From NCBI GenBank assembly GCA_013372875.1, contig JABXIW010000226.1:1-15524 (forward strand): a stretch of 15,524 nt of DNA, in the 5' to 3' direction. The notes under the pieces were generated by a model that made no database searches, was not told the origin of the DNA, and worked only from the letters and a program-made list of their open reading frames with translations. This document shows positions 7,495 to 13,410 of this stretch, piece after piece. Made by a program: the position numbers and the translations under genes. This DNA comes from Gammaproteobacteria bacterium (GTDB taxonomy: Bacteria; Pseudomonadota; Gammaproteobacteria; Enterobacterales; Kangiellaceae). Numbering within the stretch: position 1 is the stretch's first letter; every line of letters starts with the position of its first letter.

Positions 7495-8301
7495 TTATAA
7501 ATGATTTAGAAATATTTTTATGCCCACCACAATCAACAAAACCGCAAAAATGCGCTTGATGATTTGGGTAGGAAGTTTGTGCGCTAAATAGGCCCCAATC
7601 GGCGCGCTCGCCACCGAGCCCAGCGCAATTGCCGCCACCGCGGGTAAATACACATAACCCAAATGATATGGGGGCAAATCCGCGACATTCCAGCCAAGCA
7701 CAACATAGCCGATTGTCGCCATAATTGCCAGTGGTAAACCGCATGCGGCAGCAGTGCCAATGGCCATTACCAGATTTTCTTTATGGTACAAAAGATAGGG
7801 GACTACCAAAGAACCGCCACCAATTCCCAGTAACGATGACAAAGCCCCCATAAAAACCCCTGCTGGAGCTGCGTTTGCAGCAGATAATTGCCCACCTTTG
7901 GCAGTTGGTTGTTTACCGAGAATCATTTGTAAGCCCATTAAGACCGCACCTGCACCAAAAATACGTCCGAGCCAAATAGAATCGATTAGATCCGCAATAT
8001 AAGCGCCCAGTAATGCCCCCGCCGCGATTGCAGGCACCAGTATTTTTAGTAAACGAGTCGAGACCGAGCCTCTTTTATGATGAGCATAGGCAGAAGAAAT
8101 AGCGGTAAAGCAAATGGTCGCCATCGAAGTAGCCAAAGCCATATGCATTAAATGTTCCGCTGGCACGCCAATTTTCGGCAATAACCACACCATGGCTGGC
8201 ACTATTACCAAGCCACCACCGATACCTAGTAAGCCTGCTAAAACACCATTAAGCAGTCCTAAAGCCAGTAATAAAATGATAAGGTGAAACTCTAAGGTCA
8301 T
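7495..8301 (-). CDS. TauE/SafE (TSUP) family membrane transporter
   Basis: A 268-residue polytopic inner-membrane protein of the TSUP family, whose members export sulfite, sulfonates or related anions. It has the usual two-fold repeat: LLGIGGG at 24-30 and again at 157-163, each followed by a hydrophobic VVP or VIVP helix. Eight or so hydrophobic stretches can be traced. The substrate cannot be read from sequence. ATG at 8301 has no clear Shine-Dalgarno; the leader is AT-rich. It is the first gene of the run through lgt, thyA and folA, with a possible promoter at 8365-8370. A TSUP gene next to lgt is a recurring arrangement in gammaproteobacteria. Confidence 0.92.
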   Translation of the reverse strand: MTLEFHLIILLLALGLLNGVLAGLLGIGGGLVIVPAMVWLLPKIGVPAEHLMHMALATSMATICFTAISSAYAHHKRGSVSTRLLKILVPAIAAGALLGAYIADLIDSIWLGRIFGAGAVLMGLQMILGKQPTAKGGQLSAANAAPAGVFMGALSSLLGIGGGSLVVPYLLYHKENLVMAIGTAAACGLPLAIMATIGYVVLGWNVADLPPYHLGYVYLPAVAAIALGSVASAPIGAYLAHKLPTQIIKRIFAVLLIVVGIKIFLNHL

Positions 8302-8364
8302 ATTTATTTTAATTTTCAGTAGGTTATAGCTATTTAAAGAACGCTTTGATTCTTCAAGCAGCTC

Positions 8365-8370
8365 ATTATA
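8365..8370 (-). promoter_or_regulatory. Candidate -10 box for the TSUP-lgt-thyA-folA run
   Basis: TATAAT on the minus strand, a perfect -10 match, 64 nt upstream of ATG 8301. No convincing -35 lies 17 nt before it, so confidence is limited. Confidence 0.35.
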
Positions 8371-8386
8371 ACGGTTTTAACTTTAC

Positions 8387-8415
8387 TTTGCGGCGGATAA
8401 GAAACCAACCGCAAA
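8387..8415. repeat. Inverted repeat between divergent promoters
   Basis: TTTGCGG (8387-8393) and CCGCAAA (8409-8415) form 7-bp arms around a 15-nt spacer. The repeat lies between the two opposing TATAAT boxes, where a regulator could act on both directions. It is short and could be chance. Confidence 0.3.
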
Positions 8416-8433
8416 TTCACTTTAAAATGCATT

Positions 8434-8439
8434 TATAAT
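8434..8439 (+). promoter_or_regulatory. Candidate -10 box for the DUF938 methyltransferase gene
   Basis: TATAAT on the plus strand, 31 nt before ATG 8471, so a short leader carrying the AGAGAG ribosome site would result. No good -35 is visible. Confidence 0.35.
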
Positions 8440-8470
8440 AGATTTAGTTGAAAGTAGAGAGATAATTGCC

Positions 8471-9064
8471 ATGCGCCAACACAGCGAAGCCTGCGAACGC
8501 AACAAAGATCCTATATTGAGTGTGATCAAGCCTTACTTGAGCCATTGTAAAAATGTACTGGAAATTGGCTCGGGCACTGGCCAACACGCGGTCTATTTTG
8601 CTGGTGCCCTGCCACATCTGACATGGCAAACCAGTGATTTACGCCAGAATCACCCTTCCATTATTGCTTTGGTCGAGCAAAGTGACCTGCCCAATGTAAG
8701 AAAACCTTTTAGCCTCGATGTCAGTCGTCGCTTTTGGGATATTGAGCCAGTAGACGCCATATTTACTGCTAATACAGCGCATATTATGGCTTGGGAGTCA
8801 GTCAAAAGCATGTTTATGGGCGTTGGAAAGAATCTAAAGCCAGGTGGACACTTCCTAATTTATGGCCCTTTTAATGTTGGCGGCAACTATACTTCTGAGT
8901 CTAATAAGCAATTCGATACATGGCTGAAACAACAAAATCCTGAATCAGCCATTCGCGACTATGAGGATATATTGAGTCATGCCCGATACAATGGTTTGAA
9001 TTTAGTCCAGCGTCATCAAATGCCGGCAAATAATATGCTGATCGCTTTGCAAAAAAATGTTTAG
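8471..9064 (+). CDS. DUF938 class I SAM-dependent methyltransferase
   Basis: A 197-residue cytoplasmic protein of the DUF938 family (related to human METTL26). The N-terminus RQHSEACERNKDPIL is typical of the family. VLEIGSGTGQH (29-39) is the SAM-binding motif I, followed by a Rossmann pattern including TSDLR and FTANTAHIM. YGPFNVGGNYTS near residue 135 is another family mark. The substrate is unknown for the family. AGAGAG (8456-8461) precedes ATG 8471 at about 9 nt. It is divergent from the TSUP gene and 54 nt ahead of the carbonic anhydrase gene on the same strand. Confidence 0.9.
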   Translation: MRQHSEACERNKDPILSVIKPYLSHCKNVLEIGSGTGQHAVYFAGALPHLTWQTSDLRQNHPSIIALVEQSDLPNVRKPFSLDVSRRFWDIEPVDAIFTANTAHIMAWESVKSMFMGVGKNLKPGGHFLIYGPFNVGGNYTSESNKQFDTWLKQQNPESAIRDYEDILSHARYNGLNLVQRHQMPANNMLIALQKNV

Positions 9065-9118
9065 CCTGCTACAGACAGCCTCAAGCATATTTATGGTAGA
9101 ATTTGAAAAATTTTTACC

Positions 9119-9742
9119 GTGGCACTATCAATGATTAATGCAGAACAAGCTTTAACCAAACTTAAAGAAGGCAACCAGCGTTATGCGGAATGCTTTCAAA
9201 ATAATTCCATCCAGCTCAATTCTGAAAAAAGAAGCCAACTTGCTTTGGGCCAATCGCCCTTTGCGATTATTTTAGGCTGCTCAGATTCTCGTGTGCCTGC
9301 AGAAATCGTTTTTGATCAAGGATTAGGCGATCTGTTTGTGATCCGAGTAGCGGGAAATATTGTAGCGCCGTCGCAGATTGCCAGCGTCGAGTTTGCGGTA
9401 GAATCATTTGGCACTCCCTTAGTTGTGGTCATGGGTCACTCCAATTGCGGCGCCATCAATGCCACTGTCGATTACTTGCTGGATAGTGATGCCAACGTGG
9501 CCAGCGGCAACTTAGAATCCATCGTTACTCGAATTTCACCTGCCGTGCTGGGCTTAATTAAGCAAAATATTGATATTGAAGCTGACGAGTTGAAAAAAGT
9601 AGCGGTTAAAGCCAATGTGGAAAAGTCGGTCAAAAAACTAGTCGGCAATTCCGATATTCTTGCTAAAGCCCTTGCAGAAAAGCGGATCACTATCGTGGGC
9701 GCCGAATATTGCTTAGAAACTGGGAAAGTCGATTTTTTCTAG
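9119..9742 (+). CDS. Beta-class carbonic anhydrase
   Basis: A cytoplasmic zinc enzyme interconverting CO2 and bicarbonate, probably supplying bicarbonate for carboxylation. The zinc ligands are in the standard order: Cys54 and Asp56 with Arg58 in CSDSRVPAE, then His107 and Cys110 in GHSNCGA. At 207 residues it is of normal length for this class. Start choice is uncertain: GTG at 9119 and ATG at 9131 are in frame, and neither has a clear Shine-Dalgarno. The family N-terminus (INAEQALTKLKEGN) fits the ATG equally well, so the true protein may be 203 residues. A TAGAAT box at 9097-9102 could be the -10 of its promoter. Transcription ends at the strong hairpin at 9766-9797. Confidence 0.94.
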   Translation: MALSMINAEQALTKLKEGNQRYAECFQNNSIQLNSEKRSQLALGQSPFAIILGCSDSRVPAEIVFDQGLGDLFVIRVAGNIVAPSQIASVEFAVESFGTPLVVVMGHSNCGAINATVDYLLDSDANVASGNLESIVTRISPAVLGLIKQNIDIEADELKKVAVKANVEKSVKKLVGNSDILAKALAEKRITIVGAEYCLETGKVDFF

Positions 9743-9765
9743 CGAACAACTGATAATTCAATAGC

Positions 9766-9797
9766 AAAAAGCTCGATTATTAATCGAGCTTTTTTTG
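9766..9797. terminator. Bidirectional terminator between the carbonic anhydrase gene and rppH
   Basis: GCTCGATT and AATCGAGC pair around a 3-nt loop, with five A residues before and seven T residues after, so both converging transcripts meet a stem followed by U residues. Confidence 0.9.
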
Positions 9798-10433
9798 TTA
9801 CCCCTGAGATTGCTCTTGCTTGTTATTAGAGCGGTATGGGTGTCTAGGTTTGCGCTTTGGCTTACGCTGATTATTAGTAAAGCCACCCTTGTTCTGATTA
9901 TGTGAGCCCTGCTTCTTATGCTGCTTTCGCGGCTGATGAGACGTTTGTCCATGCAACTGGAACTTATACATGGAATGAATCAACTCGCCTAAAGCCTGAC
10001 GATAAACATCACGTTTAAAATTGACCACATGACGCACTGGATACCAGTAATTGACCCAAATAAAATCATCAAACTCAGGATGATTGGTGGCGTTGAAATC
10101 AATCTTTTCTTCATCAGCAGCCAATTCTAGCAAAAACCATTTTTGCTTTTGGCCAATACACAAAGGTTTAGAATTCTGACGAATTAATTTTGGTGGCAAT
10201 CGGTATTTATACCAATGCTGCGTACTCCCTAGAATACGGACATCATCTTTTTCAAGGCCGACTTCTTCAAATAATTCCCGATACATGGTCTGTTCGGCAC
10301 TTTCTCCAGGGTGCACACCGCCTTGCGGGAACTGCCAAGACGTCTGTCCATAACGTCGGGTCCATAACAGCTGGCCTTGCTTGTTACATATGATGATGCC
10401 GACGTTGGCTCGGAAGCCTTCTGCGTCGATCAT
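9798..10433 (-). CDS. rppH: RNA pyrophosphohydrolase RppH (NudH)
   Basis: Removes pyrophosphate from the 5' end of mRNA, which opens it to RNase E decay. The Nudix box is complete at residues 38-60 (GGVHPGE, then RELFEEVGL, with Glu53, Glu56 and Glu57 as metal ligands). The flanking W-FPQGG and the later QKWFLLEL and PEFDDFIWV segments are RppH-specific. At 211 residues it is longer than the E. coli enzyme (176): the extra part is a C-terminal tail from about residue 161, rich in Gln, Asn, Lys and Arg and without hydrophobic content, so likely disordered and perhaps RNA-binding. ATG at 10433 follows GGATAG. It is divergent from mutH with 71 nt between them; rppH and mutH are also near neighbours in E. 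coli. Confidence 0.96.
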   Translation of the reverse strand: MIDAEGFRANVGIIICNKQGQLLWTRRYGQTSWQFPQGGVHPGESAEQTMYRELFEEVGLEKDDVRILGSTQHWYKYRLPPKLIRQNSKPLCIGQKQKWFLLELAADEEKIDFNATNHPEFDDFIWVNYWYPVRHVVNFKRDVYRQALGELIHSMYKFQLHGQTSHQPRKQHKKQGSHNQNKGGFTNNQRKPKRKPRHPYRSNNKQEQSQG

Positions 10434-10504
10434 CTATCTATCCAATAAAAAACTTTGTTATCATTGTGCCACCAGAATGAAATCTCGACAATCTTTTTTA
10501 ATCA

Positions 10505-11161
10505 ATGGCTTACGATTCTCCACAGCAACTACTCGCAAAAGCACAGGCGCTTGCAGGCTTCTCTTTAGGAGAGTTGGCACAACAATATCAGGCACAAGTG
10601 CCTGCAAATTTATTACGTGAAAAAGGCTGGGTCGGTCAGTTTTTAGAATATTTGCTGGGCGCTCAATCGGCATCTTTAGCCCAACCAGACTTCCCAGATA
10701 TTGGCGTTGAGATGAAAACTTTGCCGATTGACACCAACGGTAAGCCACTCGAATCCACTTACGTTAGCGTAGTACCTTTAACTGATTTGCATCAAATACA
10801 ATGGCAAGGCTCAGTGGTACAGCAAAAATTAAGCCATGTTTTATGGATACCGATTATTGCTGAAAAGAAAATTCCCATTGAAGAGCGCACTCTGGCCATG
10901 CCTTTTTTATGGCAGCCCAACGAACAAGAAATTAAAACTTTACAAAATGACTTTGAAGAAGTGATTGAAACCATTGCTATGGGTAGAATTGATACTATCG
11001 ATGCACGCTTTGGGGAAATTCTGCAAGTCAGGCCAAAGGCTGCAAATAACAAAGCGCTGACCGAAACTATTGGTGAAAATGGCGAAACTATTTTAACTTT
11101 ACCACGGGGTTTTTATATTAGGCCGCAGTTTACTGCTCAGATTTTACAAAACTATTTTTAG
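10505..11161 (+). CDS. mutH: DNA mismatch repair endonuclease MutH
   Basis: Nicks the unmethylated strand at hemimethylated GATC sites when activated by MutS and MutL. The 218-residue protein (E. coli 229) carries the PD-ExK type active site Asp62, Glu69 and Lys71 in PDFPDIGVEMKTLP, with Glu48 nearby in FLEYLLG. The tail LPRGFYIRPQFT is the conserved MutH C-terminus. Its presence implies a Dam methylase elsewhere in the genome. The start ATG 10505 has no clear ribosome binding site. The last 32 nt overlap the 3' end of the TPR-like gene on the other strand. No terminator hairpin is visible after it, which may matter for antisense transcription across the overlap. Confidence 0.97.
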   Translation: MAYDSPQQLLAKAQALAGFSLGELAQQYQAQVPANLLREKGWVGQFLEYLLGAQSASLAQPDFPDIGVEMKTLPIDTNGKPLESTYVSVVPLTDLHQIQWQGSVVQQKLSHVLWIPIIAEKKIPIEERTLAMPFLWQPNEQEIKTLQNDFEEVIETIAMGRIDTIDARFGEILQVRPKAANNKALTETIGENGETILTLPRGFYIRPQFTAQILQNYF

Positions 11162-12227
11162 TCGCCAACTCTTTTTGTTTTTCTCGATAATTCATGGCTT
11201 GATAATAGCCCAGCCTGCGTCTTTCTAATTCGCCACTCATTTTTACTGCAGCATCTATATATTCTTTGTTATAGAAATTGGCTTTATCAACATCGTCCAA
11301 CTCTTTGTATAGTTTCGCCAGCACCAAACTGCTTTGTTTTAAGTGATGTATATCATTCTTCTCTTTGCTATATCGATAAGCCGCCAACCCATACTTTGCA
11401 GCATCTTGATATCTAGCCTGTTGCAAGTAAATCTCTGATAACTTTGTTTGAACTATCGCGTGCATTATTTCCCAGCCAAATGCCTCGCTTTTTTTATATA
11501 AATCTCGATATTGACGCTCGGCTTGAGCAAGGCTTTTTTGTACCAGTGAGATAGAAGCCAGTCGCTCTTCCAAACCTAGAAGGTATAATTGATTGTTTAC
11601 TTTTGCACACAAAGGCTTGGCTATATCTATCTGGTGCTTCACTTGGTCATAGTCAGTATATTCCATTTCAATTCCAGACAATTGATAATATGCCTCACAA
11701 TAAATTCCGTCATCACGATGGCTTCTTGCAAGAGCCAAGCTTTGCAAACTCAATAATTTAGCTTGATCTAATATTCCTGCAGCAAGGTGATCGGCAATAG
11801 CATTCATTAGCACATCTTTTTTAATGGCTCTGCTGTCTATTTTTGTGAAATTATCTAAAATTTCATAAGTAGTCTTAAAACTATCTTGAAACTTACCACT
11901 GATAAATAATGCTTTTGATTTTAATGACATAGCTTTCGCTTTAACATCATAATCTTTTGCCAAAGTTATTGCTTGATCTGATAGTTTTATGGCGTCATTG
12001 TAATCCGCAGCCATTGCGGCAGAGTGAGCTCGTAAGGAATAAAATTTTGCTTTTTGTTCGCTGTTAAAACGTCCTAATTCAGGCTCTAATTGCTGTAAAA
12101 GATTTCTAGCTTCTTCCGCCTGATTCAAACGAATAGAATAAATATGCTCAAGTTGAGCATCGATGGACTCAGCGACAACTAAGTTTGTCGCAAAGATAAA
12201 AACGATAATGAGAAGAATTCTTTTCAT
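11130..12227 (-). CDS. Secreted TPR-like protein, paralogue of the product at 13411-14472
   Basis: A 365-residue exported helical-repeat protein. A signal peptide (residues 1-19, ending VVA) is followed by helix pairs of TPR type, for example YNDAIKLSDQAITLAKDY and YQDAAKYGLAAYRYSKEKND. The ending RRLGYYQAMNYREKQ also occurs in the 353-residue product encoded at 13411-14472, so the two are full-length paralogues. This TPR-plus-terminal-helix layout resembles the periplasmic sensor part of TPR-type diguanylate cyclases, but there is no transmembrane helix or GGDEF domain. It lies 37 nt after the borosin-type methyltransferase gene on the same strand, with no convincing terminator between them, so it is probably in that operon. 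The last nine codons plus stop run into the end of mutH, as if an earlier stop had been lost. No clear ribosome binding site. Function unknown. Confidence 0.85.
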   Translation of the reverse strand: MKRILLIIVFIFATNLVVAESIDAQLEHIYSIRLNQAEEARNLLQQLEPELGRFNSEQKAKFYSLRAHSAAMAADYNDAIKLSDQAITLAKDYDVKAKAMSLKSKALFISGKFQDSFKTTYEILDNFTKIDSRAIKKDVLMNAIADHLAAGILDQAKLLSLQSLALARSHRDDGIYCEAYYQLSGIEMEYTDYDQVKHQIDIAKPLCAKVNNQLYLLGLEERLASISLVQKSLAQAERQYRDLYKKSEAFGWEIMHAIVQTKLSEIYLQQARYQDAAKYGLAAYRYSKEKNDIHHLKQSSLVLAKLYKELDDVDKANFYNKEYIDAAVKMSGELERRRLGYYQAMNYREKQKELATKNSFVKSEQ

Positions 12228-12264
12228 CGGATTAGATTAACACAAGAGACTATTCGATGACATA

Positions 12265-13056
12265 TCAATCTCTTTTGGCGATATCCTCTTCTTCAATCCC
12301 CAATTGCTTTAAAATTGAAAGATTTGGCTTCATGTCACCAAATGGCTTTATTAGTAAAGTGGTAATTAAACTCAATTCCGCGTCGACTATATCCTTTAAT
12401 TTTATCGTTTCTATGCGCGGAGACTCAATGGCCATCATGGCGCACTCATACAAAACTACTTCATGATCGAGGGGATACCATTGAGTTAAGTGCTCAACTA
12501 AGAGCTGTGCTCCCAACTCAGGTCGGTCAAAACTTCTTCCTGTGTGCTCTCCTATCAATCCGATTTGCCAGAGTATTACATGACTAATGGGATTTATCTG
12601 ATGTTGATAAAATAAAAACTGGCTCGCCTCAAAAGCCTGAATCCCAGAATCACAAGGATCAATCCCAAGATCTGAATATAAAGCCGCATCTGCCGATACC
12701 CCTGGCAACATTTCCGCATGATAGCCTTCCTTTTTCGCAGTTCGAATCGTTTCATGTGGTGGCCAAGCAAAAACTCCCGCATGTCCATAAAAAGCTCCAC
12801 ATACTCTTTTGCCTTTGCGGACCTGAGCCATCATTAGCTCAACCATTTCCTCATAGGAATCCATTCTGTGCTTATGCTTAGCGTATAAACTCTGCAGACT
12901 AACTACATTGGAATTGAGCTGGCTTAACCAATAATCAGCAACACCATTCGGGACTAAACTAAAAACAATATCTGCTTTAGTTAAATGCTCTTTCGCTCTT
13001 ACTGAAATATCACCACCAACAAGCATCCCTGTACTAACGGCTGTAAAAGACCCCAT
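12265..13056 (-). CDS. Borosin-type peptide backbone alpha-N-methyltransferase (split, SonM-like)
   Basis: A tetrapyrrole-methylase-fold SAM enzyme of 263 residues. The N-terminus GSFTAVSTGM, FYGHAGVFAWPPHE (89-101), EMLPGVSADAALYSDLGIDP (115-134) and HVILWQIGLIG (159-169) follow the pattern of borosin methyltransferases such as fungal OphMA and Shewanella SonM. Tyr58, Arg64, Tyr68 and Tyr90 have the same spacing as OphMA active-site Tyr66, Arg72, Tyr76 and Tyr98. These enzymes methylate backbone amide nitrogens of a peptide. Unlike OphMA it has no fused substrate tail; instead a 77-residue precursor gene ends on its start codon (TAATG, one shared base), so translation is probably coupled. 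The weak ribosome site of its own fits that. It is not a cobalamin or sirohaem methylase by context: no such pathway gene is nearby. The product's function is unknown. Confidence 0.85.
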   Translation of the reverse strand: MGSFTAVSTGMLVGGDISVRAKEHLTKADIVFSLVPNGVADYWLSQLNSNVVSLQSLYAKHKHRMDSYEEMVELMMAQVRKGKRVCGAFYGHAGVFAWPPHETIRTAKKEGYHAEMLPGVSADAALYSDLGIDPCDSGIQAFEASQFLFYQHQINPISHVILWQIGLIGEHTGRSFDRPELGAQLLVEHLTQWYPLDHEVVLYECAMMAIESPRIETIKLKDIVDAELSLITTLLIKPFGDMKPNLSILKQLGIEEEDIAKRD

Positions 13057-13289
13057 TATTTATTTCTAACAATATTGATGGTAAAAGAAACAAAATGGTC
13101 ATCACCTAGTAATTTCTGGATTCTTTGCTCATCCCCAGACATGATAATTTCAATTTGATTTTTTGGAACGCCAGCACCTAGCATAACTTCTCTCGGAACC
13201 TTATTGTAAGCTCGTGAAAGATCAGAATCTTCCGCCAGCCTTACAATTAAGTCTTTTAAATTTTTTGTATCAGGTTTCTTAGTCGCCAT
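13056..13289 (-). CDS. Split borosin precursor peptide (SonA-like)
   Basis: A 77-residue protein encoded directly ahead of, and overlapping by one base, the alpha-N-methyltransferase gene. Residues about 9-62 form a compact, predicted helical domain (LKDLIVRLAEDSDLSRAYNK, VMLGAGVPKNQIEIIMSGD, RIQKLLG) matching the borosin-binding domain layout of SonA: short helix, proline turn, 'GxxxxQIxxIMSGD' and a leucine-rich helix. The end HFVSFTINIVRNK (66-77) is an alternating beta-strand-like segment and is the likely methylated core. ATG at 13289 is chosen because AAGGAT precedes it at 8 nt; the frame extends to a TTG 12 codons upstream with no support, and that start would place the -10 box inside the gene. 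No leader protease site is evident. Confidence 0.8.
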   Translation of the reverse strand: MATKKPDTKNLKDLIVRLAEDSDLSRAYNKVPREVMLGAGVPKNQIEIIMSGDEQRIQKLLGDDHFVSFTINIVRNK

Positions 13290-13324
13290 CTTATTTATCC
13301 TTTTATTGTGAGTAGACGCTAACA

Positions 13325-13354
13325 AATATAATGCAAATTTGCATTAAAAGACAA
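13325..13354 (-). promoter_or_regulatory. Predicted promoter of the borosin cassette
   Basis: On the minus strand TTGTCT (13354-13349) and TATATT (13330-13325) are separated by 18 nt and match four and five of six consensus bases. The implied start lies near 13317, leaving a leader of roughly 28 nt before ATG 13289 with the ribosome site AAGGAT. Confidence 0.55.
13329..13346. promoter_or_regulatory. 18-bp perfect palindrome, candidate operator
   Basis: TAATGCAAATTTGCATTA is perfectly self-complementary. It fills the spacer between the predicted -35 and -10 boxes of the precursor gene and overlaps the -10 by two bases, the classical place for a dimeric repressor. No T-run follows it, so it is not a terminator. 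The regulator is not encoded in the window. Confidence 0.6.
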
Positions 13355-13410
13355 TAATTCCTTAAAAATCAGTGGATTAAGTATAAGTGGGGAATTAAAT
13401 TAGACTGGCT

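Noticed and set aside
10454..10482. mutH promoter (TTGTTA, 17 nt, TGAAAT)
   Set aside because: Only four of six matches in each box and no other support; too weak to list.
12265..13056. Cobalamin or sirohaem biosynthesis methyltransferase
   Set aside because: The fold is shared, but the Tyr-Arg-Tyr-Tyr spacing, the specific signatures and the overlapping small precursor gene fit borosin enzymes, and no tetrapyrrole gene is nearby.
13290..13325. Longer start (TTG) for the borosin precursor
   Set aside because: It would place the predicted -10 box and transcript start inside the gene, while ATG 13289 has a strong ribosome site.
13329..13346. Palindrome as a terminator of the upstream TPR-like gene
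   Set aside because: The arms are AT-rich, no T-run follows, and it is placed between promoter boxes.
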